A stretch of DNA of 5,243 nt from positions 1 to 5,243 of the forward strand of contig JAOTWK010000277.1 of NCBI GenBank assembly GCA_029862935.1. Reading direction: 5' to 3'. Positions 1 through 5,243 of the stretch are shown here, in pieces. The position numbers were made by a program, and so were the translations under genes. This DNA is from Gemmatimonadota bacterium (GTDB lineage Bacteria; Gemmatimonadota; Gemmatimonadetes; Gemmatimonadales; GWC2-71-9). Within the stretch, counting starts at the first letter, position 1. Each line of letters opens with the position of its first letter. The notes under the pieces are model-generated. The model searched no databases. It saw nothing but the letters and a program-made list of their open reading frames with translations, and was not told where the DNA came from.

Positions 1-1
1 T

Positions 2-196
2 TCGCAAAAGGATACCTACGAGCACGTCGTTCCGAACTATCAGAAACACTCGGCGACGGTAATAGCACTCGCCGCTCTGGGAACGGCGAATCTCGATCAC
101 CTCTTGCCAAGGGAGAAACTCCAGGACCCATCGGAATCCAATGAACTAGAAACTCAGCGGAGCGCGTGCGGATCGCCGGGGGCGAGTGACGAGTAA
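2..196 (+). CDS. Tyrosine recombinase (phage-type integrase), C-terminal end, 5' part outside window
   Basis: This is the last 64 codons of a reading frame open at the left edge and ending in TAA at 194-196. Residues 4-15 read DTYEHVVPNYQK, which matches the catalytic-tyrosine segment of phage-type integrases (usual form D-T-Y-x-H-v-x-P, then a helix rich in A and L). The presumed nucleophile is Tyr6 (codon 17-19), and an amphipathic stretch follows to about residue 26. In this family the tyrosine forms the covalent 3'-phosphotyrosyl link to DNA during strand exchange. Family members usually end soon after this helix, whereas here about 38 more residues without recognisable features follow. 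The last 15 or so are encoded by DNA that reads as IS110 remnant in another frame, so the natural end was probably lost. Whether the upstream gene is intact cannot be seen. The assignment rests on one short motif. Confidence 0.6.
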   Translation, partial: SQKDTYEHVVPNYQKHSATVIALAALGTANLDHLLPREKLQDPSESNELETQRSACGSPGASDE

Positions 197-495
197 CGTT
201 CGAAGAGGAGCTCGCGGTGACACTCCGCTAACTCGCAGCTATAATGAGGGCGATGCTGGTTCTCAACCGGCGCCGTCAGGGGCAAGCCCCCGACGTCGTC
301 GCCATCGCCATCAAGGCCCAGCACCGTCTCTACAAGAAGTTCTGGCGGCTTGACCAGCGCAAGCATCGTCATGTCGCCATCACCGCCGTCGCCAGAGAGC
401 TTTGCTGCTTCGTCTGGGCCGTACTGAACGCAGCGCCCATCAGTCTGATGATCGTCGGTATTGCTCTCCTCTCGACCCAACAAAATGGAGGTTGA
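153..495 (+). pseudogene. IS110-family transposase, decayed C-terminal fragment
   Basis: The recognisable part lies in the frame starting at 232, with an ATG at 244. It includes RRRQGQAPDVVAIAIKAQ, then HRLYKKFWRLDQRKH, then VAITAVARELCCFVWAV. This matches the conserved tail of IS110-type (DEDD) transposases, which typically reads KAQ-x-RL-x-(R/K)-R-Y-x-RL, then V-A-(V/I)-ARE-L-x-x-F-x-WA. An earlier piece, SGARADRRGRVTSNVRR at 156-206, resembles the family's S-S-G-x-x-x-R-R-G-x-I-T-K-x-G-N-x-x-x-RR segment but lies in a different frame. A TAA at 229-231 interrupts the later frame. Everything N-terminal, including the catalytic RuvC-like DEDD domain, is missing. This is therefore an old, non-functional remnant. 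Homology ends near 430; the frame runs to a stop at 493-495 next to the 3' end of the propeller gene on the other strand. No element ends could be identified. Confidence 0.7.
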
Positions 496-500
496 CTCCA
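481..500 (-). terminator. Weak candidate terminator after the propeller gene
   Basis: On the minus strand, 13 bases after the restored stop codon, TGGAG (500-496) and CTCCA (490-486) can pair around a five-base loop. They are followed by TTTTG and two more T. The position and the T-rich tail fit an intrinsic terminator, but a five-pair stem is short, so this is tentative. Confidence 0.3.
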
Positions 501-512
501 GCCGCTTCCATA

Positions 513-2688
513 TCACTTCAGGAGCACCATCTTCTTCGTGAGAGTTCGGTTGCCGGTGGTCAGGCGGTAGAAGTAGACACCGGAACTAACCGGGTTGCCT
601 CGGGCGTCTTTGCCGTCCCAGGTGACTTCTCCCGGGCCCGGAGACACGATCTGGTCGATTAGCGTGTGGACCAAGGCGTCCCGTTGGAGAAAACACTTGC
701 AGCGTGACGTGCGATGCGCTGGGAACCACGTAGCGAATCGACGTCACCGGGTTGAACGGGTTGGGGTAGTTCTGAAGCAGCTGGACGTTCGACGCCACAG
801 GTTTGATATCTACGCTCGTCGCTGCTTCGTCTTCCGTTCGAAGGATAGTGCCCTGATCTCCCACGACCGTGCCCGTGTTCCCGTCGGTGATCGACACGCC
901 GCGGATATACTCGATTGTGTGGATCGTCTGGCCGACCCACGTTGCCCCACCATCCGTCGTGCGAATGATCGTGCCGCGCTCTCCCACTGCCGTTCCGTTA
1001 TTGGCGTCAGAAAACGAAACATCAAGAAGATCCATCAGCGTGCCGCTATTCTGGGCGACCCATGTGGCGCCCCCGTCCGTGGTCCGAACAATCACGCCCT
1101 CCCATCCCACCACCGTGCCGGTATTCACGTCGATGAAACAGGCCCTCGTAAAATGGGTGATCGACCCGCTGTCCTGGTTCGACCACGTGGCGCCGCCGTC
1201 CGTCGTCCGAAGAATCGTCTGGTTCCATCCCACGGCGGTGCCCATATTCGCATTCACAAACGAAACGCCGTTGAGGTGTTCGTTGATGCCGTTCGTTTGG
1301 TGGGTCCAGGTGGCACCCCCGTTGGTGGTATGGAGGATCTTTCCCCAGAAGCCCACGATCGTGCCGGTATTCGCGTCGGTGAACGACACGTCAAAGAGGT
1401 CCCAGGTGGTGCCGCTCGATTGGGGAAACCATGTCGCCCCGCCATTTGTGGTTCGGAGGATCGTTCCGGCTCCACCCACTGCGGTGCCGGTATTCGCTGT
1501 TATGAACGACACGCGGTAGAGATCGTTGCTCGTGCCGCTCGTCTGGGGGGTCCAGGTGTCCCCGCCATCCGTCGTACGAAGGATCGTCCCACCCAATCCC
1601 ACCGCCGTGCCCACATTCTCATCGACGAACGACACGCTCCTCAGTCGCTCCCGAGCCCCTTCGATTTGGCTCGCCCATGTCACCCCGCCGTCCGTCGTCC
1701 AGACGATTCCGCCGTCCGATCCCACTGCCGCGCCTGTATTCGCGTCGCTGAAAGAGACGCTGTAGAGGTGGTCGCTGGTGCCACTCGCCTGTGCGACCCA
1801 CGAGTTTCCGCCGTCTGTCGTGTGCAGAATGCTCCCGCTAACGCCCACCGCAGTGCCCACATTCGCATCCGCAAACCAAACGTCATCGAGACCGATGCCG
1901 CCGCCTGCCTGGGTGACCCATGTGGCCCCACCGTCGGTGGTGCGGCGAATCGTGTTGAAGTCGCCCAGCACCGTGCCCGTGCTGGCGTCACTGAAGAAAA
2001 CGTCGAACAGCCACTCCTTGGGGTCGGTGTCGTCTCTGGTTCGAAGGGTCGCGGCGCTGGTGTCGATGGACTGGCTAACCCAGGTGATCCCGCCGTCCGT
2101 GGTGCGAAGGATCGTCTCCTCCGCTCCCACCACAGTACCGGTATTTGCGTCGGTGAACGAGACGCTCGACAACGTGTTTGTGGTGCCGCTCGCCTGACTC
2201 ACCCACGTCGCCCCGCCGTTCGTGGTGCGAAGAATCGTACCGAGGCCTCCCACCGCCGTGCCGGTGTTTGCGGCCGTGAAGCAAACGCCGGACAGATGGT
2301 TGCTGGTGCCGCTCGTTTGGCTCACCCATGTCATCCCACCATCCGTGGTGCGAAAAATAGTGCCGCTGGTTCCGACCACAGTGCCCGTGTATGCGTTGGT
2401 AAAGGAGACGTCGAGGAGGTCGTCGGTGATGCCGCCCTCCTGGCTGACCCATGTGCCACCCCCGTCGGTGGTGCGGAGGATCGTGCCGATCGCCCCCACC
2501 GCTGTCGCGGTCTGCGCGTCTGTGACCGCAATCGCCCAAAGCGTGCTGCCTTGGGGCAGTGGGTTTTGCCAGTACCAATCCGACGACCAGCAGTTTCTGC
2601 TCGGCATCGCGATCAGCGCAAAGAAAGCGATGGCGATCGGTAACACGGTGATTCGCTGAGAACCAAGGGGCGGACAAGGACGGAACAT
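513..2688 (-). CDS. Secreted 14-repeat YCF48/Asp-box beta-propeller protein with C-terminal sorting domain, frameshifted near its end
   Basis: The start is ATG at 2688-2686, chosen because GGAGGT lies five bases upstream and because it places a signal peptide at the N-terminus (basic R12, hydrophobic core about 13-28). The same frame stays open upstream to 2844, but that part looks non-coding. Residues 41-628 are 14 repeats of about 41 residues. Units 1-13 each carry an Asp-box, TT(D/N)GGx(T/S)W, preceded by GTxVG and (T/S)ILRT; unit 14 has lost it. This is the YCF48/BNR-type propeller fold. Residues 635-724 form a FlgD-Ig/type IX-like sorting domain: NYPNPFNP, then, only in the restored frame, VTWDGKDARG, SSGVYFYRL and KKMVLLK. 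One extra base in TTGG at 671-674 breaks the frame after L672; read literally, translation ends at 586 with 28 unrelated residues. Corrected length is 724 residues. The likely location is the cell surface or exterior. The ligand is unknown; many such repeats occur in proteins with no known function. Confidence 0.85.
669..675 (-). other. Frameshift site in the sorting domain
   Basis: On the minus strand the bases CTTGGTCCACACG give L-G-P-H in the long frame. Dropping one G gives L-V-H-T, after which the frame runs IDQIVSPGPGEVTWDG and on through a textbook sorting-domain ending to TGA at 515-513. The second frame therefore lies one base away from the first. The cause may be a real single-base insertion or a sequencing or assembly error. 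There is no slippery heptamer or downstream structure to suggest programmed shifting. Confidence 0.8.
805..2568 (-). repeat. Fourteen in-frame tandem repeats of about 123 bp encoding Asp-box propeller blades
   Basis: The repeat period is 41 codons for nearly all units. Unit 5 is 54 residues, with a 13-residue insertion, and unit 6 is 40. Each unit runs roughly SGT-x-x-x-L-x-x-VSF-x-(D/N)AN-x-GT-x-VG-x-x-G-T-I-L-R-T-T-D-G-G-x-T-W-x-x-Q, written here as a spaced consensus. The units differ clearly from one another at DNA level, so the array is old rather than recently amplified. Seven blades make a typical YCF48-like propeller, so 14 units would suit two propellers in a row. Confidence 0.85.
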
Positions 2689-2693
2689 AGTGT

Positions 2694-2699
2694 ACCTCC
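2694..2699 (-). promoter_or_regulatory. Strong Shine-Dalgarno site deciding the propeller gene start
   Basis: On the minus strand GGAGGT lies five bases before the ATG at 2688. It matches the anti-Shine-Dalgarno core fully and favours this start over the in-frame ATG at 2844, which would add 52 low-complexity residues ahead of the signal peptide. Confidence 0.75.
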
Positions 2700-2722
2700 A
2701 TGCATTTCCGCTTCGAGCCGTT

Positions 2723-2778
2723 GCTGCGGTCAGGTGAGCCTCATCCTGGCGCGTTGGCGCTGCGGTCAAACGGGCCTC
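2723..2778. repeat. Imperfect direct repeat in the leader of the propeller gene
   Basis: The 20-base segments at 2723-2742 and 2759-2778 share GCTGCGGTCA and a GCCTC ending (16 of 20 identical), spaced 36 bases apart. They lie 35-90 bases upstream of the propeller start codon. They could be a protein-binding site or chance duplication; nothing else supports a role. Confidence 0.35.
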
Positions 2779-2845
2779 GTAAACCGGGGGCCTAGCAGGG
2801 GATCCTACACGTGAGCAGCCGACTGGCCCTCCGCGTGGGGTCATA

Positions 2846-2874
2846 AGTATACGCGATCAGCTTCGTGATAGAAG
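2846..2874 (-). promoter_or_regulatory. Weak sigma-70-like promoter candidate for the propeller gene
   Basis: On the minus strand TATACT (2851-2846) resembles a -10 box. The region 16-17 bases upstream (TTCTAT or CTTCTA, near 2868-2874) is a poor -35 match. It would give a leader of about 150 bases. The call rests on the -10 alone, and promoter consensus in this organism is unknown. Confidence 0.25.
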
Positions 2875-3110
2875 TCCTAATCTTGATTAAGAGTCAGCTG
2901 TTGAAGTACGCCCACCCGACGCCGACCCACAGGAAGTCGGCCGTGGACGTTTTGGTGGCAAACCAAACTGGCAGATTACTAGCAGATGGCGGTTTTCCCG
3001 CAGAAGCCGCAAACACTCAAGTCGTTGAAAAATATGGAGCCGATGAGCGGATTCGAACCGCTGACCTACGCATTACGAAGGCGATGGAAGACGAGAACGG
3101 AAATGATTGA
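2865..3110 (+). pseudogene. Tyrosine recombinase C-terminal remnant reading into a tRNA-derived att site
   Basis: A frame from GTG 2865 to TGA 3110 includes LLKYAHPTPTHRKSAVDVL (about 2898-2954). This matches the end of tyrosine recombinases, usually (M/L)-(R/K)-Y-A-H-L-(S/T)-P-x-H-x-x-x-A-V-x-x-L. The presumed nucleophile Tyr is codon 2907-2909. Residues upstream of QLLKYAH lack the expected L-G-H-x-x-x-x-x-T box, and a TAA sits at 2844, so the catalytic domain is missing. After the motif the frame continues through about 25 unremarkable residues. It then crosses tRNA-derived DNA, giving GADERIRTADLRITKA, a well-known artefact of translating antisense tRNA. The fragment clearly differs from the DTYEHVVP-type tail at the left edge, so at least two integrases have been present. 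A recombinase 3' end abutting a tRNA 3' end is the classic integrative-element arrangement. Confidence 0.65.
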
Positions 3111-3230
3111 TTTTGTTGTAATTGCTGATATGGGGATCAGTTGTCAGGCTTTCACTCTGTCTAACCAGTTCCCCTTTGTCTCTTTCAATCCTACCAGACC
3201 CGATCCGTAGTGGCAGAAGAAGTGGCAGAT
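2969..3230 (+). repeat. TGGCAGA motif repeated around the att core, candidate integrase arm sites
   Basis: TGGCAGAT occurs at 2969-2976 and 3223-3230, and TGGCAGA at 3211-3217, all in the same orientation. One copy lies to the left of the tRNA core and two, 12 bases apart, to the right. I noticed no other copy in the window by eye. Arm-type sites of tyrosine integrases are short direct repeats placed like this, but a seven-base match is weak evidence. Confidence 0.3.
3035..3079 (-). other. tRNA-Thr(CGT) 3' fragment, probable integrase attachment (att) core
   Basis: Read on the minus strand this is the 3' part of a tRNA. It starts with the anticodon loop TTCGTAA (anticodon CGT, Thr), followed by the 3' anticodon stem TGCGT, variable loop AGGTC, and a perfect five-pair T stem AGCGG/CCGCT around TTCGAAT. 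It ends with acceptor strand CATCGGC, discriminator T and encoded CCA at 3037-3035. The 5' half is absent: the next bases (TCGCC, 3084-3080) pair with the anticodon stem at only three of five positions, and no D-arm or 5' acceptor strand GCCGATG follows. It is therefore not a functional tRNA. Many tyrosine recombinases use exactly this anticodon-loop-to-3'-end segment as their crossover core. thrW of E. coli, also tRNA-Thr(CGT), is a known integration site. Confidence 0.8.
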
Positions 3231-3367
3231 GAGTTTTGGGTCGGAAGCCTCATGATCCCGTTGGACCTGGCGGTGATTGCTCGCACGAAGACATTTCCCG
3301 AACCGTCCGCACTGACACTTTGGCTCCGGTTGACATAGCACCATTGCTTCCACTTACTCGGCGATCG
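3080..3367. other. Gene-free stretch beyond the att core
   Basis: No convincing gene was found. Short frames on both strands lack recognisable motifs, good start signals or credible composition. Two direct copies of AGTGGCAGA occur at 3209-3217 and 3221-3229. If the att interpretation holds, this is the far end of an integrated element or the second arm of an attP site. No clear terminator for the gene ending at 3368 was seen. Confidence 0.4.
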
Positions 3368-5243
3368 TCACCGAATCCGCACCACGCGAACCGTCCTGGA
3401 CGCGACCGCACTGGACACGCGAACAAAGTACACGCCACTCGCAAGCGCGCGACCACTTGCGTCGTATCCCGGCACATCAACCAGCTCCCACCCGGGCCGC
3501 ACGCCCGTCAACGCTCGTGACACGAGGCGACGTCCGCGGGCGTCGAACATTTCCAGCGTGAGGTTACCCGCTTCCGGCACGCCCACGCGGAGTTGGCTCG
3601 CGCCGGAAGACGGGTTCGGGAACACACCGTCCAGCGTGAGCAGTTTGGGCGCCGAACCGTCGTTGATCGCGGCGGCGGTGTTTACCACCGAACAGCCGGA
3701 GTCCGGATCCGACTCGTAGAACCATCCTGGGCGGAGCCCAACCGTGACCTTGTAGTAGTGGATGGCGGGATCGCTGGGGCTCTTGTCGCGTGTCGTCGGC
3801 ACCGAGATGGTATGTTGCCGTGGTCCCTGGGGTCTAACCGACGCCACCACTTCCCACACCCCGGTCGGCGGCGGCAACTGATCGACCGCGCGACTGATGA
3901 AATAGCCGGACACCAAACCGCCCCCGTTGAGATCCTGCTGCACGGCGTCGAACACGACGTCCACAAAGCCACCGTCGTCGCTGGGCGTGTCCAAAATCTG
4001 GATTATGTCGGGGTAAGGCCATCCCCACGCCACACCGTTGTCGATCCAACGCAGCGCGAAGTTCACCGGCGTCACCGTGCGGGCGTCGCTCCAGGCAAAG
4101 ATGGGATTGCCGTCGCTGCTCAGGACCACTTGGGAGTGGTTCTGCGTAGTGGGGGCACTACAAATATCAACACCTCCCGCCGGCGGCCACAAAGTGCTGC
4201 CGTTGTTGTCGACGCGTTGCGCGCGGATATCGAACTCGGTACCGATACGCGACCACGAAATGTACGCGCCGCCGGAACCGTCGGGCGCAATCGCGGGGGC
4301 AAGCAGGTCACCGTCGTTCGAGATCAGCTCTCCGTTGAGCGCCCACAGCCGAGCACCGTTGAGTGTGATGCGTTGCGCGTAGATGCTGCGCGGGAAGGTG
4401 CTCCCATCGTCCCAGGTGACGATCGCTCCGCCGGCGCCGTCGGCCACCAACTTGGGCTGAATCTGCGCACCGAGCCCGGTGGTCACCGGAACGCCGTTGA
4501 ACGTCCACGCCGAGACGCCGCCGGGGATGAGCTTGTGCGCGTAGATGTCTTCGGCGAACTCACCGCCACGTTCGTCGTCCCACACGCAGATCGCTCCGTT
4601 GGCGCCATCGACAACCATCTGCAGGCCTGCTTGGCGCGCCGAGTGGATGCAAACGGGGAGTCCCCCGAGCGTCCAATACTGCCCGCCCAGGGGGGAGATT
4701 CGCTGGGCAAAGATGTCGGGGTTGCCCTGCCGGTCGTCCGACCACGAGACGTAGCCACCGCCCGCGTTGTCACTTACAATTCGCGGGCCGGTTTGATTTC
4801 CGACGCTGAGGTTCAGGGGAATGCCGGGGGCGAACCACTGCAACACACCGTTGCTGTCGACGCGCTGGGCGTAGATGTCCCATCCGCCGTTGCGATTGTC
4901 CTGCCAGACAATGATCATCCCGTCGCCACCGTCACTAGTTACTTGCGGTCGGAACTGTGAGCCCGTTTCCGCGCAAATGACTGTGCCGCCCGGAGCCCAG
5001 AGCGGATTACCCAGCGCGTCGTAGCGCTGACCGCGCACGTCGTCATCGGTGGCCACTTCGCTCCACACAACAAAGACCCCGCCGTTGCCGTCTGGCAGCA
5101 TCGCGGGAATCCCCTTTTCACCCGGGACGCCGGTTACAACGATGGCGCTCGGTCCCCAGAGCAGGTCACCCTGCGCGTTGTAGCGCTGTATGAAGATACT
5201 CTCGTCACTGTCGGGTCCAGGAGGCCCAATGTCGCCCCAGGCA
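3368..5243 (-). CDS. Secreted repeat protein with about 54-residue repeats, FnIII-like domain and C-terminal sorting domain (5' end beyond window)
   Basis: The frame is open from the right edge (last full codon 5242-5240) to TGA at 3370-3368, giving 624 visible residues. An internal ATG at 5101 is not a credible start, because a repeat unit continues upstream of it. Residues 1 to about 400 hold roughly seven repeats plus a partial one. The shared pattern is DGxGGxx(I/V)xW-x-D-x-R, about 8 residues, D-I-(Y/F)-AQR-(V/I), then a GxxxW and a hydrophobic strand, spaced 53-56 residues. This suggests propeller-like beta blades, but I cannot name a family. Residues about 409-522 look like a fibronectin-III domain (VVFDAVQQD, YFISRAVD, YYKVTVGLRPGWFYESDP). 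Residues 535-624 form a FlgD-Ig/type IX-like sorting domain: GVFPNPSSG, LTLEMFDARGRRL, ALASGVYFVRV and a basic end. The product is probably exported and held at the surface. The sorting domain is of the same kind as in the propeller gene to the left. Confidence 0.85.
   Translation of the reverse strand, partial: AWGDIGPPGPDSDESIFIQRYNAQGDLLWGPSAIVVTGVPGEKGIPAMLPDGNGGVFVVWSEVATDDDVRGQRYDALGNPLWAPGGTVICAETGSQFRPQVTSDGGDGMIIVWQDNRNGGWDIYAQRVDSNGVLQWFAPGIPLNLSVGNQTGPRIVSDNAGGGYVSWSDDRQGNPDIFAQRISPLGGQYWTLGGLPVCIHSARQAGLQMVVDGANGAICVWDDERGGEFAEDIYAHKLIPGGVSAWTFNGVPVTTGLGAQIQPKLVADGAGGAIVTWDDGSTFPRSIYAQRITLNGARLWALNGELISNDGDLLAPAIAPDGSGGAYISWSRIGTEFDIRAQRVDNNGSTLWPPAGGVDICSAPTTQNHSQVVLSSDGNPIFAWSDARTVTPVNFALRWIDNGVAWGWPYPDIIQILDTPSDDGGFVDVVFDAVQQDLNGGGLVSGYFISRAVDQLPPPTGVWEVVASVRPQGPRQHTISVPTTRDKSPSDPAIHYYKVTVGLRPGWFYESDPDSGCSVVNTAAAINDGSAPKLLTLDGVFPNPSSGASQLRVGVPEAGNLTLEMFDARGRRLVSRALTGVRPGWELVDVPGYDASGRALASGVYFVRVSSAVASRTVRVVRIR
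4046..5242 (-). repeat. Array of about seven in-frame repeats of roughly 160 bp
   Basis: The D-x-x-x-G motifs that open each unit lie 53, 54, 54, 56, 53 and 56 codons apart. Typical shared pieces are SDGGDGMIIVWQDNR, DIYAQRV and ADGAGGAIVTWDD. The last unit (about 4046-4114) is degenerate, keeping GNPIFAWSDAR but losing the AQR strand. An incomplete unit continues off the right edge, so the full array is longer. The copies are diverged. Confidence 0.75.

Noticed and set aside
154..516. Minus-strand frame of 120 codons across the IS110 relic
   Set aside because: The plus strand carries recognisable IS110 transposase motifs; the minus product is Asp/Gly-rich shadow sequence with no family resemblance.
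805..2568. Possible CRISPR-like or non-coding tandem array
   Set aside because: The period is about 123 bases, in frame, with diverged copies encoding conserved Asp-boxes; there are no short identical repeats with spacers.
595..2643. A 682-codon plus-strand open frame opposite the propeller gene
   Set aside because: It is the antisense shadow of the Asp-box array: the 123-base period is a multiple of three, so a stop-free antisense frame repeats with it. The product is arginine/histidine/alanine-rich with no domain, while the minus strand has a signal peptide, repeats and a sorting domain.
2689..2844. In-frame upstream start that lengthens the propeller protein by 52 residues
   Set aside because: No ribosome site was seen there, the extension is low-complexity, and it would bury the signal peptide. 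The ATG at 2688 has GGAGGT five bases upstream.
3035..3110. A complete tRNA-Thr gene
   Set aside because: The anticodon, T arm and acceptor 3' strand are good, but the 5' acceptor strand, D arm and a paired 5' anticodon stem are missing.
2986..3210. Plus-strand frame containing SGFEPLTYALR
   Set aside because: This is another well-known translation artefact of antisense tRNA DNA, not a protein gene.
3144..3353. Short minus-strand frame with several Cys/His residues (CQCGRFGKC, CHFFCHYG)
   Set aside because: The Cys/His spacing hints at a zinc ribbon, but there is no ribosome site, no family match and no supporting neighbour, so it is likely chance.
3593..4960. A 455-codon plus-strand open frame opposite the second repeat protein
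   Set aside because: Same reason: a GC-rich antisense shadow of a repetitive gene, with low-complexity Arg/Val/Ala composition and no recognisable motif.

Overview
The window looks like a GC-rich bacterial chromosome segment in which two genes for large secreted repeat proteins sit among debris from mobile elements. Both proteins end in, or originally ended in, a FlgD-Ig/type IX-like sorting domain (PNPF/PNPS motif, then a G-V-Y-F motif). Such tails are common in the FCB superphylum and in candidate phyla such as Eisenbacteria, Latescibacteria and Zixibacteria. The taxon is inferred from domain style only; the window holds no taxonomic marker gene.

Layout: positions 2-196 (+) hold the C-terminal end of a tyrosine recombinase whose start lies outside the window. 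Its reading frame runs into a decayed IS110-family transposase C-terminus at about 153-495 (+), which contains a frame change and a stop. Positions 513-2688 (-) encode a secreted beta-propeller protein of 14 YCF48/Asp-box repeats plus a sorting domain, and a one-base frameshift near 671 splits that sorting domain. Positions 2689-2864 are its leader region, with a strong Shine-Dalgarno and a weak promoter candidate. Positions 2865-3110 (+) carry a second, different tyrosine-recombinase C-terminal remnant. It reads straight into the 3' part of a tRNA-Thr(CGT) gene at 3035-3079, which has the form of an integrase attachment site. Positions 3080-3367 have no convincing gene. Positions 3368-5243 (-) hold the C-terminal 624 residues of a second secreted repeat protein, with about seven 54-residue repeats, a fibronectin-III-like domain and a sorting domain. 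It continues past the right edge.

The two big proteins are probably exported to, or anchored at, the cell surface; nothing shows their ligands. They are on the same strand but separated by the recombinase/tRNA scar, so they are unlikely to form an operon. No defence system, CRISPR array or complete mobile element is visible. The most interesting structure is the att region: recombinase tail, tRNA 3' half starting exactly at the anticodon loop, and a flanking TGGCAGA motif. This order is that of an attP site or of a junction between tandem integrations.
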